This document shows, piece after piece, positions 16,358 through 24,332 of a stretch of 64,000 bases of DNA. Location: assembly GCF_020535545.1 (NCBI RefSeq), contig NZ_CP084752.1:744001-808000 (forward strand), written 5' to 3'. Position 1 is the first letter of the stretch. The number at the start of each line of letters is the position of its first letter. The stretch comes from Roseateles sp. XES5 (GTDB lineage Bacteria > Pseudomonadota > Alphaproteobacteria > Rhizobiales > Rhizobiaceae). The notes beneath the pieces were generated by a model. It had not been told where the DNA came from. It was given only the letters and a program-made list of their open reading frames with translations, and did no database searches. Position numbers and translations under genes: made by a program.

Positions 16358-17122
16358 TCAGGGCGCCGGGCGACCGCCTTTTCGCCGGAAGAGCGCATAG
16401 AGGGCGACGCCCACCAGCGCGGCGGCAAGGCCGTACCAGGTGACGGCATATTGCAGGTGGTTGTTCGGCAGGTCGAACTGGGTGACCGCGCCGATCGGCA
16501 GACCCTTGGGGTTCGGCGCTTCGCCCGCGTCGACGAAGAAGGGCACGAGCCTTTCCGCCGGAATGCCGGTGCTGGAGGCCATCGTGTCGAGGTCCTTCCA
16601 GTAGAAGATGTTCTTGGCGAGATCGTTCTCCGGCACGATGGAGGATGGCTTTTCGGCAAGGCGGGCGCGGGCAAGGCCCGTCACGGTCTGCTCGCCGGTC
16701 AACTGGCCCTGCTTGCGCATTTCCGGTTCCTTCGCCTCGAAGGGCGTGAAGCCCCGGTTGACGAAGAGGAAGCGGCCGTCGGCAAGCTGGAGCGGCGTAT
16801 AGACATGGTAGCCGGTCTGGCCGCGCCAGGTGGCGAAGAAATGCCGCTCCCTGTTGTTGGCGAAGACGCCCGAAACGGTGACGGGGCGGTATTCGATATC
16901 CTCGCCCTTCGCCGCCATCGCCTCGATCTCGGCGAGGGAAACGGGCGGCGCGGCGCGGCGCTCCGTCATGTCCGCGAGCAGTTGTTCCTTCCAGTAAAGG
17001 CGCTGCACCTGCCAGGTGCCGAGGGACAGCAGGATGGCGAGCGCGATGAAGAAGGCGACGACGGCCACGACCGTCTTGCCCCTTCCCCCGCGCGGCCGGT
17101 GGCTTGCCGGCACCTCAGCCAC
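16358..17122 (-). CDS. SURF1 family cytochrome oxidase assembly protein
   Basis: About 254 residues with the two-helix SURF1 layout: a first membrane segment (VVAVVAFFIALAILLSLGTW) running into the conserved GTWQVQRLYWK motif, a periplasmic domain with VNRGFTPFEAKEP, and a second membrane segment near the C-terminus (AVTWYGLAAALVGVALYALF). SURF1 helps insert haem a into oxidase subunit I. The GTG at 17122 has GGAGAG upstream and is preferred; an ATG at 17146 is the alternative. It overlaps the DUF983 gene and continues the oxidase cluster. Confidence 0.93.
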   Translation of the reverse strand: MAEVPASHRPRGGRGKTVVAVVAFFIALAILLSLGTWQVQRLYWKEQLLADMTERRAAPPVSLAEIEAMAAKGEDIEYRPVTVSGVFANNRERHFFATWRGQTGYHVYTPLQLADGRFLFVNRGFTPFEAKEPEMRKQGQLTGEQTVTGLARARLAEKPSSIVPENDLAKNIFYWKDLDTMASSTGIPAERLVPFFVDAGEAPNPKGLPIGAVTQFDLPNNHLQYAVTWYGLAAALVGVALYALFRRKGGRPAP

Positions 17123-17498
17123 GGTCGATCTCTCCGGGCCGGGCATTGTTGCGGTACTGCAGGGCGATCAGCAGGCTCTTGAGGACGCGCGTCAGCGCCA
17201 GGCCCAGCACGATGACCAGCGGGATCCAGAGCATGAAATGCACCCAGAGCGGCGGGTTGATGTTCACTTCCGTCCACAGCGCCGCGCCGACGACGATGAA
17301 GCCGACGATCAGGAGCACGAAGACGACGGGGCCGTCACCCGAATCGGCGAAAGAATAGTCGAGGCCGCAATTGGCGCAGGCCGGCTTCACCTTCAGCAGC
17401 CCGTCATACAGCTTGCCCTGGCCGCAGCGCGGGCAGCAGCCGCGCAGGCCGGCGCTGAAAGGGTCGACGGGGGGATAGAGGGCCTTGTCGTCGTCCAT
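17115..17498 (-). CDS. DUF983 zinc-ribbon membrane protein
   Basis: A protein of 127 residues. The N-terminal part has a zinc ribbon of two CxxC pairs (GCCPRCGQGKLYDG, then CANCGLDY), followed by GPVVFVLLIVGFIVVGAALW and a second membrane helix. This arrangement is the DUF983 family, nearly always found in oxidase clusters of alphaproteobacteria. It is presumably involved in oxidase biogenesis, but a direct role has not been settled. A terminator upstream separates it from ctaE. Confidence 0.9.
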   Translation of the reverse strand: MDDDKALYPPVDPFSAGLRGCCPRCGQGKLYDGLLKVKPACANCGLDYSFADSGDGPVVFVLLIVGFIVVGAALWTEVNINPPLWVHFMLWIPLVIVLGLALTRVLKSLLIALQYRNNARPGEIDRG

Positions 17499-17645
17499 GG
17501 TCGTCTTCCATTGCCTGTCGCCGCAGGCTTGGCTGCGGCCTGTTGTGTTCCGGGCGCTGCGCGCGGCCGCGGGCTGGTCCGATCCTATATGCCCCACCCC
17601 GCCGGCGTCCAACCGAAAGGTCGCGACAAAGCGCCCCAAAGAAAA

Positions 17646-17667
17646 ACGGCCGCATCGCTGCGGCCGT
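17646..17667 (-). terminator. Terminator after ctaE
   Basis: A perfect 9-bp stem (ACGGCCGCA, loop TCGC) that on the minus strand is followed by TTTTTCTTT. It sits about 20 bp after the ctaE stop codon and closes the ctaB-ctaE transcript, so DUF983-SURF1-ispH needs its own promoter in 17499-17645. Confidence 0.85.
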
Positions 17668-17688
17668 TCGGAAGTCTCGTTCGGCGGA

Positions 17689-18564
17689 TCAGCCGTGAAC
17701 CGGCGCGCCCCAGCCACCCCAGATGTAGATGGAGAAGAACAGGAACAGCCAGACGACGTCGACGAAGTGCCAGTACCAGGCGGCCGCCTCGAAGCCGAAG
17801 TGCTGCTTCGGGGTGAAGTCGCCGCGCATGGCGCGGATGAGGCAGACGATTAGGAAGATCGTGCCGACCAGAACGTGGAAGCCGTGGAAACCGGTCGCCA
17901 TGAAGAAGGTCGCGCCGTAGATCGATTCCTTGAAGGCGAAGGGAGCGTGGGCGTATTCGTAACCCTGAACGAAGGAGAACAGGACGCCGAGAACAACCGT
18001 CAGCGCAAGGCCGTTGACGAGGCCCTTGCGATCGTTGTGCAGGAGCGCGTGGTGCGCCCAGGTCACGCAGGTGCCCGAGAGCAGCAGGATGACCGTGTTG
18101 TAGAGCGGCAGGTGCCACGGATCGAGCACTTCGATGCCCTTCGGCGGCCAGACGCCACCGGTGAACTCGGTGCGCGCAGCCTGGATGGCTTCGCCCGGGA
18201 AGAGGCTGGCGTCGAAGAAGGCCCAGAACCAGGCGACGAAGAACATCACTTCCGAAGCGATGAACATGATCATGCCGTAGCGCAGGTGCAGCGAGACGAC
18301 GCGGGTGTGGTGGCCCTCATGGGCTTCCTTCACCGTGTCCGCCCACCAGGCGTACATCGTGTAGAGCGTGATCACGAGGCCGATGAAGAAGATCCACGGC
18401 GTGGCGAGATTGACGCCGAACAGGTGGAACGCGCCGCCCGACAGGTAGCGCATGTAGCCGATGCCGCCCAACGCCAGCACGAAGGCGCCGATGGACGCGA
18501 GCAGCGGCCACGGGCTCGGGTCGATGATGTGGTAGTCGTGTTTCTTCTGATGCGCATCGGCCAT
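17689..18564 (-). CDS. ctaE: Cytochrome c oxidase subunit III
   Basis: A 291-residue membrane protein with seven hydrophobic segments. Typical subunit III blocks include HDYHIIDPSPWPLLASI, GMIMFIASEVMFFVAWFWAFF (with the conserved glutamate), TCVTWAHHAL and TGFHGFHVLVGTIFL. It ends WLFLFFSIYIWGGWG. It is the third core subunit of the aa3-type oxidase and stabilises proton uptake in subunit I. The ATG at 18564 gives the family's usual start (MADAHQKKHDYH). Confidence 0.97.
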   Translation of the reverse strand: MADAHQKKHDYHIIDPSPWPLLASIGAFVLALGGIGYMRYLSGGAFHLFGVNLATPWIFFIGLVITLYTMYAWWADTVKEAHEGHHTRVVSLHLRYGMIMFIASEVMFFVAWFWAFFDASLFPGEAIQAARTEFTGGVWPPKGIEVLDPWHLPLYNTVILLLSGTCVTWAHHALLHNDRKGLVNGLALTVVLGVLFSFVQGYEYAHAPFAFKESIYGATFFMATGFHGFHVLVGTIFLIVCLIRAMRGDFTPKQHFGFEAAAWYWHFVDVVWLFLFFSIYIWGGWGAPVHG

Positions 18565-18623
18565 GTGACTTATCCCCGAATGTATCGCGTTCCGTTCCCG
18601 GCATAGCCGGAAACGCATGTATT

Positions 18624-19229
18624 TCAAAGCTTGTTCGCGTCGTCCGTCTTGCTATCCGCAGCCGAAGCCACCGGCTTCGACGCCTCATGCGGATAGAAGG
18701 TGTAGGACAGCGTGATCGTGTGGATGCCCTTCGTCTCGACCGGATTGACGATCTCCGGATCGACGAAGAACACGACGGGCATTTCCAGTTCCTCGCCCGG
18801 CTTCAGCGTGGTTTCGGTGAAGCAGAAGCACTGGACCTTGTTGAAATAGGCGCCGGCGGCCTGCGGCGTGACGTTGAACGTCGCCTGGCCGGTCGTCGGC
18901 GTGGAGGCGTTGTTGCGCGCCTTGTAGAGAATCTGCACGGTCTCGCCGATCTTCAGCTCGACCTCGCGCTGCACCGGTTCGAAGGACCAGGGCAGGCCCG
19001 GGCCGACATTGGCGTCGAAGCGCACCTTGATCTTGCGGTCGAGGATGACGTCGGACGCCTGCTCGACGCGCTGCGTCGTGCCGCCGTAGCCGGTGACCTT
19101 GCAGAACATTTCGTAGAGCGGCACGGCGGCATAGGCCATGCCGACCATGCCGATGACGAAGGAACAGCAGATGGCGACGATGACGCCGTTGCCGAGGCCG
19201 CTCTTTTCGATCTTCTTCTCCGCGCTCAT
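18624..19229 (-). CDS. ctaG: Cytochrome c oxidase assembly protein CtaG (Cox11)
   Basis: A 201-residue copper chaperone delivering copper to the CuB site of subunit I. It has a single N-terminal membrane anchor ([24 protein letters not shown]) followed by a periplasmic Ig-like domain. The copper-binding CFCFTE motif is present in [19 protein letters not shown]. An extra cysteine in [15 protein letters not shown] is also family-typical. Its ATG overlaps the stop of the small coxF gene by 4 bp. Confidence 0.97.
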   Translation of the reverse strand: MSAEKKIEKSGLGNGVIVAICCSFVIGMVGMAYAAVPLYEMFCKVTGYGGTTQRVEQASDVILDRKIKVRFDANVGPGLPWSFEPVQREVELKIGETVQILYKARNNASTPTTGQATFNVTPQAAGAYFNKVQCFCFTETTLKPGEELEMPVVFFVDPEIVNPVETKGIHTITLSYTFYPHEASKPVASAADSKTDDANKL

Positions 19230-19372
19230 GCGCCACCCACCCTTCCGCCGCCGAACTTCACGACCGTGACGGCATAGAACAGAATGACGAGACCCATGAG
19301 CACCACGCCGAGCGCGATGTTGCGGCCGCGGCGGGCCTTCTTCTGGCTTTCAGTGAGACTTACGGTTTCCAT
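19226..19372 (-). CDS. Small CoxF-like membrane protein
   Basis: A 48-residue protein with a charged N-terminus ([16 protein letters not shown]) and one membrane helix ([21 protein letters not shown]). It lies between ctaB and ctaG with 1- and 4-bp overlaps (TAATG and ATGA), so all three are translationally coupled. Rhizobial annotations call this a CoxF or oxidase assembly protein. Its role is not established. It has the size and topology of a small oxidase subunit. Confidence 0.85.
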   Translation of the reverse strand: METVSLTESQKKARRGRNIALGVVLMGLVILFYAVTVVKFGGGRVGGA

Positions 19373-20316
19373 TACAGCACCCATCCGAACGACGCGATCA
19401 AGTGGTCGAGCATCAGCCCGGAGAAGACAGCGAACAGGTACAGGATGGAGAAGGCGAAAAGCTTCTTGGCCGGCACCATCGCGCGGTCGCCCTCCGGCAT
19501 GCGCAACACGCCGACAGAGTACCACACGAAACAGAGGCCGAGCGCTGCGGCAAAGAGACCATAACCGAGGCTGGCGAAGCCGAGGAAAGTCGGCACGACG
19601 GCGATGACGGCGGTCAGCACCGCGTAGATCAGGATCTGCACCTTCGTGGTGGCTTCGCCCGAGACGTTCGGCAGCATCGGTACGCCGACGGCGTCGTAGT
19701 CGCGCATCTTGAAGAGCGCGAGCGCCCAGAAATGCGCCGGGGTCCACAGGAAGGTGATGAGGAAGAGCACCACACTCTCGATGGAAACGCCGCCGGTGAC
19801 GCAGGCCCAGCCGATCATCGGCGGGAAGGCGCCGGCCGCGCCGCCGATGACGATGTTCTGCGGCGTCGAGCGCTTGAGCCACATCGTGTAGATGACGGCG
19901 TAGAAGAAGATGGTGAAGGCCAAAAGGCCGGCGGACAGCCAGTTGACCGCAAGCCCGAGGATGGCGACCGAGAAGGCCGAGAGCGTCAGGCCGAAGGCGA
20001 GCGCTTCCTGCGGGCGGATGCGGCCGGAGGGAATGGGACGCTTGGCGGTGCGGGTCATGACCGCATCGATGTCGGCGTCGTACCACATGTTGAGGGCACC
20101 GGACGCGCCGGCGCCCACGGCGATACAGAGGATCGCGATGGCGCCGATGAGTGGATTGATCGTGCCGGGCGCGACGACGAGGCCGGCAAAGGCCGTGAAG
20201 ACGACGAGCGACATGACGCGCGGCTTCAGGAGTTCGAAGAAATCACGCGGCGACGCTTCGGAGAGATAGACCTCGCCGCCGCCCGGAACCGTTTCGTGAT
20301 GCTCGATGACCGCCAT
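19372..20316 (-). CDS. ctaB: Haem O synthase (protohaem IX farnesyltransferase)
   Basis: A 314-residue UbiA-type prenyltransferase with about nine membrane helices that adds a farnesyl chain to haem b to make haem O, the precursor of haem a. The diphosphate-binding motif [19 protein letters not shown] is intact, as is the second loop around [15 protein letters not shown]. It sits downstream of ctaD with a 187-bp gap holding a palindromic repeat, and upstream of coxF and ctaG. Confidence 0.97.
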   Translation of the reverse strand: MAVIEHHETVPGGGEVYLSEASPRDFFELLKPRVMSLVVFTAFAGLVVAPGTINPLIGAIAILCIAVGAGASGALNMWYDADIDAVMTRTAKRPIPSGRIRPQEALAFGLTLSAFSVAILGLAVNWLSAGLLAFTIFFYAVIYTMWLKRSTPQNIVIGGAAGAFPPMIGWACVTGGVSIESVVLFLITFLWTPAHFWALALFKMRDYDAVGVPMLPNVSGEATTKVQILIYAVLTAVIAVVPTFLGFASLGYGLFAAALGLCFVWYSVGVLRMPEGDRAMVPAKKLFAFSILYLFAVFSGLMLDHLIASFGWVL

Positions 20317-20364
20317 GTTCTTTCCGCTCGTTGCTTCGCGGAGACGAACCTCCGCGTTCCGTCT

Positions 20365-20412
20365 CCTCCGTCATCCTCGGCCCCGCAGTGCCGGGGACGA
20401 GGATGACGGAGG
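20365..20412. repeat. Palindromic REP-like element between ctaB and ctaD
   Basis: Perfect 15-bp inverted arms (CCTCCGTCATCCTCG, 20365-20379 and 20398-20412) enclose a second 5-bp stem (CCCCG/CGGGG). It resembles the GTCATCCTCGG-type intergenic repeats seen all over rhizobial genomes. Placed between ctaD and ctaB, it could act as a partial terminator or mRNA stabiliser giving more ctaCD than ctaB message. Confidence 0.8.
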
Positions 20413-20503
20413 CTGGTGTGCCGGCTTTCCGGCCACCGGCCTCCGCCGGTCTTCTGTCAGTGCTGAGGCCGCCGTTTCCGGCGGCCCCGATCCTTGCCAG
20501 ATC

Positions 20504-22171
20504 TTACTTGATCTTCGGGAGCTGTTCCCACTGGTGGAACGGCGGCGGCGAAGACAGCTGCCATTCCAGGGTATTCGCACCCTCGCCCCACGGATTGTCG
20601 CCGGCGACGCGCTTCTTGGCGAAGGCTTCGAAGACGCCGAAGAGGAAGATCAGAACCGCGACGGCCGAGATATACGAGCCGTAGGAGGAAACCGCGTTCC
20701 AGCCGGCGAAGGCATCCGGATAGTCGATGTAGCGACGCGGCATGCCGGCCAGGCCCAGGAAGTGCATGGGGAAGAAGGTGATGTTGAAGAAGATCAGCGA
20801 GCCCCAGAAGTGGATCTTGCCGCGGGTCTCGGAATACATCACACCGGTCCACTTGGGGCCCCAGTAGTACACGCCGGCGAAGAGCGCGTACAGGGAGCCG
20901 GCCACCAGCACATAGTGGAAGTGGGCCACCACGTAGTAGGTGTCCTGCAGCTGGATGTCGATGGGCGCCATGGCCAGGATCAGGCCGGTGAAGCCACCCA
21001 TGGTGAACACGAAGATGAAGCCCACGGCCCAGAGCATGGGCACTTCAAAGGTCATGGAACCGCGCCACATGGTGGCCAGCCAGTTGAAGATCTTCACGCC
21101 GGTGGGCACCGCGATCAGCATGGTCGCGTACATGAAGAAGAGCTGACCCGTCACCGGCATGCCGGTGGCGAACATATGGTGGGCCCAGACGATGAAGGAC
21201 AGGATGGCGATGGAGGCCGTGGCGTACACCATGGAGGCGTAGCCGAACAGGCGCTTGCGGGCGAAGGCCGGCACGATCTGGCTCACGATGCCGAAGGCCG
21301 GCAGGATCATGATGTAGACCTCGGGGTGACCGAAGAACCAGAAGATGTGCTGGTACATCACCGGGTCGCCGCCGCCGGCCGGGCTGAAGAAACTGGTGCC
21401 GAAGTGGCGGTCGGTCAGCGTCATGGTGATGGCACCGGCCAGCACCGGCATCACGGCGATCAGCAGATAGGCGGTGATCAGCCAGGTCCAGGCGAACATC
21501 GGCATCTTCATCAGCGTCATGCCCGGCGCGCGCATGTTCAGGATGGTGACGATGATGTTGATCGAGCCGAGGATCGAGGATGCGCCGGCGATGTGCAGGC
21601 CGAGGATCACGAAGTCCATGGCGGGGCCGGGCTGGCCGGAGGTCGAGAACGGCGGATAGATCGTCCAGCCGCCACCCGCGCCATAGGCGCCTGCCGGACC
21701 TTCGACGAACATCGAGAGGAGAACGAGCAGGAAGGCCGGGATGATCAGCCAGAAGGAGATGTTGTTCATGCGCGGGAACGCCATGTCCGGGGCGCCGATC
21801 ATGATCGGCACCATCCAGTTGGCGAAGCCGCCGATCAGCGCCGGCATGACCATGAAGAAGATCATGATCAGGGCGTGCGCCGTCGTGAAGACGTTGAACA
21901 TGTGCTTGCCGCCGTCGATGGCGGCATCGCCTTCGAAGCCGTAGACCATCTGGGCAAGGCCGTGGAAGATCTGGATGCCCGGCTCCTGCAGCTCCATGCG
22001 CATCACCACCGACAGCGTACCGCCGATGATGCCCGCACAGATCGCGAAGATCAGGTAGAGGGTGCCGATGTCCTTGTGGTTGGTCGACAGGAACCAACGC
22101 TGGAAGAAGGTGAGCGGCTTGTGTTCGTGGTGATCGTGGTGATCGCCGTGGGCAGCGGATGTTCCGGCCAT
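20504..22171 (-). CDS. ctaD: Cytochrome c oxidase subunit I, mosaic gene
   Basis: A 555-residue catalytic subunit of the aa3 oxidase. Ligands are in place: His in [10 protein letters not shown] for haem a, HPEVY with the CuB His-Tyr pair, the HH pair at 331-332, and HFHY at 417-420. The proton-path residues D129, E284 and K360 are also present. Residues 1 to about 220 and about 477-555 look rhizobial. Residues about 221-476 (about 20746-21511) instead read like the betaproteobacterial protein ([44 protein letters not shown]), with a matching shift to GTG, CTG and CCC codons. The frame is intact, so the hybrid could function. ctaC lies 20 bp upstream. Confidence 0.97.
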   Translation of the reverse strand: MAGTSAAHGDHHDHHEHKPLTFFQRWFLSTNHKDIGTLYLIFAICAGIIGGTLSVVMRMELQEPGIQIFHGLAQMVYGFEGDAAIDGGKHMFNVFTTAHALIMIFFMVMPALIGGFANWMVPIMIGAPDMAFPRMNNISFWLIIPAFLLVLLSMFVEGPAGAYGAGGGWTIYPPFSTSGQPGPAMDFVILGLHIAGASSILGSINIIVTILNMRAPGMTLMKMPMFAWTWLITAYLLIAVMPVLAGAITMTLTDRHFGTSFFSPAGGGDPVMYQHIFWFFGHPEVYIMILPAFGIVSQIVPAFARKRLFGYASMVYATASIAILSFIVWAHHMFATGMPVTGQLFFMYATMLIAVPTGVKIFNWLATMWRGSMTFEVPMLWAVGFIFVFTMGGFTGLILAMAPIDIQLQDTYYVVAHFHYVLVAGSLYALFAGVYYWGPKWTGVMYSETRGKIHFWGSLIFFNITFFPMHFLGLAGMPRRYIDYPDAFAGWNAVSSYGSYISAVAVLIFLFGVFEAFAKKRVAGDNPWGEGANTLEWQLSSPPPFHQWEQLPKIK

Positions 22172-22190
22172 GGATCTGACTCCCTAGGTA

Positions 22191-23075
22191 TTACTGCGCG
22201 GCGTTCTGGGCGACGTCTACGGACTTGGCCGCACCGTCGACAGACGCCATCAGGGCCTTGTTTGCCTCGCCGACATTCGTCGCGGCGGCAGCAAGCCAGG
22301 TATCGAACTTCTCTTGCGAGACGACGCGGACGGCGATCGGCATGAACGCGTGGTCCTTGCCGCAGAGCTCGGAACACTGGCCGTAGAACAGGCCTTCACG
22401 GTCGGCCTTGAACCAGGTTTCGTTCAGGCGGCCCGGAACGGCGTCGATCTTGATGCCGAAGGACGGCATTGCGAAGGCGTGGATCACGTCGGCGGCGGTG
22501 ACGAGGAGACGGACATGCTTGCCGACCGGAACGACGATCTCGTTGTCGACGGTGAGCAGGCGCGGGTAGACCGCCTTGTCTTCCTTGCCGGCAGCGGCGC
22601 GATCGGCGTCGGCCAGAAGCAGGCTGTCGAAGGAAACCGGCTTGTCGGCCGTCTGGTATTCATAACCCCAGTACCACTGGTAACCGGTGGCCTTGATCGT
22701 CATTTCCGGCTCTTCCGTCGGCGCGAGCTGCTTGGTGAGAAGCTGGAAGGAGGGAACGGCGAGGAAGAGGAGAACGATGACCGGGCCGAGCGTCCAGGCG
22801 ACTTCGATCGCGGTGTTGTGGCTGGTCTTCGACGGAACCGGGTTCGCGCTTTCGCGGAACTTCACGACGACGACGATGAGAAGAGCAAGGACGAACAGCG
22901 TGATCGGGACGATGAACCACAGTGTGTAGTGCTCGAACCAGCTGATCTCTTCCATGATCGAGGTGGCGGCGGGCTGGAGGCCCTTCTGCCACGGCATCGG
23001 CTGGTCAGCGAAGGCGGTCGAAGCAAAGAGCAGACAGCCGATGGCGGCCAGAACTGCAAAAGCTTTGTTTTTCAC
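22191..23075 (-). CDS. ctaC: Cytochrome c oxidase subunit II
   Basis: About 294 residues from a GTG at 23075 with GGGGAGA upstream. It has a signal peptide (cleaved near STAFA), two membrane helices (FIVPITLFVLALLIVVVVKF and LGPVIVLLFLAVPSFQLL) and a periplasmic cupredoxin domain. The CuA site is complete: HAFAMPSFGIKIDAVPGR, then GQCSELCGKDHAFMPI. It accepts electrons from cytochrome c. The C-terminal 30 residues are an Ala-rich tail. It is the first gene of the ctaCD unit, with a long upstream region likely to carry the promoter. Confidence 0.97.
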   Translation of the reverse strand: MKNKAFAVLAAIGCLLFASTAFADQPMPWQKGLQPAATSIMEEISWFEHYTLWFIVPITLFVLALLIVVVVKFRESANPVPSKTSHNTAIEVAWTLGPVIVLLFLAVPSFQLLTKQLAPTEEPEMTIKATGYQWYWGYEYQTADKPVSFDSLLLADADRAAAGKEDKAVYPRLLTVDNEIVVPVGKHVRLLVTAADVIHAFAMPSFGIKIDAVPGRLNETWFKADREGLFYGQCSELCGKDHAFMPIAVRVVSQEKFDTWLAAAATNVGEANKALMASVDGAAKSVDVAQNAAQ

Positions 23076-23685
23076 AACGTATCTCCCCAAGGCGTTTGAT
23101 TGGGATCAAACAGACGCGCAGAATCCCTGCTATACTGAGGCCTTAAAACCACAGATTTATGCTCGCCGCAACAGCCATGGACAATTGCTGATGCGGCATT
23201 TTTGCATAAACGCAAGGCTGGCCACACGTTCGCGCGCATACCGGCTTCCCGGCGGGGGATGAAGGCGAGCAACGGACAGGCTTCCAGCCCCGGAAATACA
23301 GCCGGTTGACGCCAGTCGCACCGCCCTGCGCGCGCCGGTCTTTCCCGCAGCATTAACGGCCGCCCGCGACGACCGCGGCCTGTGGAATCCTGTTCATAGG
23401 GTCGCGCCTCCCCGTCCGCCGGGCCGGCGCCCTTTTCTCCACCGCGGATCTCTTCTTTCTTCTCCGGCGGTTTCTCGGCGCTCACCGGCCGGCCCCTGCC
23501 CGGCTCCCGAGGCAGGCAAGCGGGCACACCCGCGCCTGCGTTCCGCCTTGCCTCCTCTTTACGGCAAAGATCGCCAGGCGCCGTCCAATTTCGGCCCCAT
23601 AGGGCTGGAATGTAGCCGTCCGGGCTTTTCATTCTTTCCGTCAGGCTTAAAGAATAGCCCGATGATTCGTCTTTTCGAGGTGGTT
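23076..23685. promoter_or_regulatory. Long divergent intergenic region, ctaC / ialB-like
   Basis: Around 610 bp between two divergent genes, with no supportable coding sequence on either strand. It should hold the ctaCD promoter near 23080-23200 (TATAG on the minus strand around 23130 is a possible -10) and the promoter of the IalB-family gene near 23600-23680. I see no strong palindrome or repeat. Confidence 0.4.
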
Positions 23686-24210
23686 ATGGGCCTTTGGTCT
23701 TCCTTTAAGCCGCTCCTGGCAGCGTCGGTCGCTGCCGCGGCAATGGTCGGGATGGGAACGGCGACGGCATCGGCACAGCAGCCGGGCACGGTGAAATCGA
23801 ACCACGGCGCCTGGTCCATCGTCTGCGACCAGCCGGCCGGCGCGTCCGGGGAACAGTGCGCGCTGATGCAGAACGTGCTTGCCGAAGACCGGCCGGAACT
23901 CGGCCTTTCCGTCGTCGTGCTGAAGACCGCCGACCGCAAGGCCAAGATCCTGCGCGTGCTCGCCCCCCTCGGCGTGCTGCTACCTAACGGTCTCGGCCTC
24001 AATGTCGACGGCAAGGATATCGGCCGCGCCTATTTCGTGCGCTGCTTCTCCGATGGCTGCTATGCCGAAGTCGTGCTCGAGGACGAGCTGCTGAAGACCT
24101 TCCGCTCCGGCGCGACGGCCACCTTCATCGTCTTCCAGTCCCCCGAAGAGGGCATCGGCATCCCCGTCGACCTCAAGGGCTTCGGCGAGGGCTACGACGC
24201 GCTGCCGTAA
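23686..24210 (+). CDS. Invasion-associated locus B (IalB) family protein
   Basis: A 174-residue exported protein. The signal peptide is clear (LLAASVAAAAMVGMGTATASA followed by QQ). The mature part contains GAWSIVCDQPAG, CALMQ, LPNGLGLNVDGKDIGRAYFVRC and a paired CFSDGCYAEV, the cysteine pattern of the IalB family. In Bartonella, IalB is needed for entry into red cells; in free-living rhizobia the role is unknown, perhaps envelope maintenance. The ATG at 23686 has GAGG at good spacing; an ATG at 23662 is less likely. Confidence 0.9.
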   Translation: MGLWSSFKPLLAASVAAAAMVGMGTATASAQQPGTVKSNHGAWSIVCDQPAGASGEQCALMQNVLAEDRPELGLSVVVLKTADRKAKILRVLAPLGVLLPNGLGLNVDGKDIGRAYFVRCFSDGCYAEVVLEDELLKTFRSGATATFIVFQSPEEGIGIPVDLKGFGEGYDALP

Positions 24211-24215
24211 ACGGG

Positions 24216-24240
24216 CCCGGCCGTCCCCGAACCGGCCGGG
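24216..24240 (+). terminator. Terminator after the IalB-family gene
   Basis: An 8-bp GC stem (CCCGGCCG at 24216-24223, CGGCCGGG at 24233-24240) followed directly by TTTT. It separates the IalB-family gene from tldD. Confidence 0.75.
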
Positions 24241-24332
24241 TTTTGCCGCCGGAAGACAAGTCCAAACTTGCCGTTGCCGCCTGCCGTCTCTACATGGGAG
24301 GTCACTCGACAAGCAGCAGCGCGGAGCCTCCC

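Noticed and set aside
20306..22345. A 679-codon plus-strand frame opposite ctaD
   Set aside because: It is His/Asp/Glu-rich shadow of the membrane-protein codons of ctaD and crosses the REP-like palindrome.
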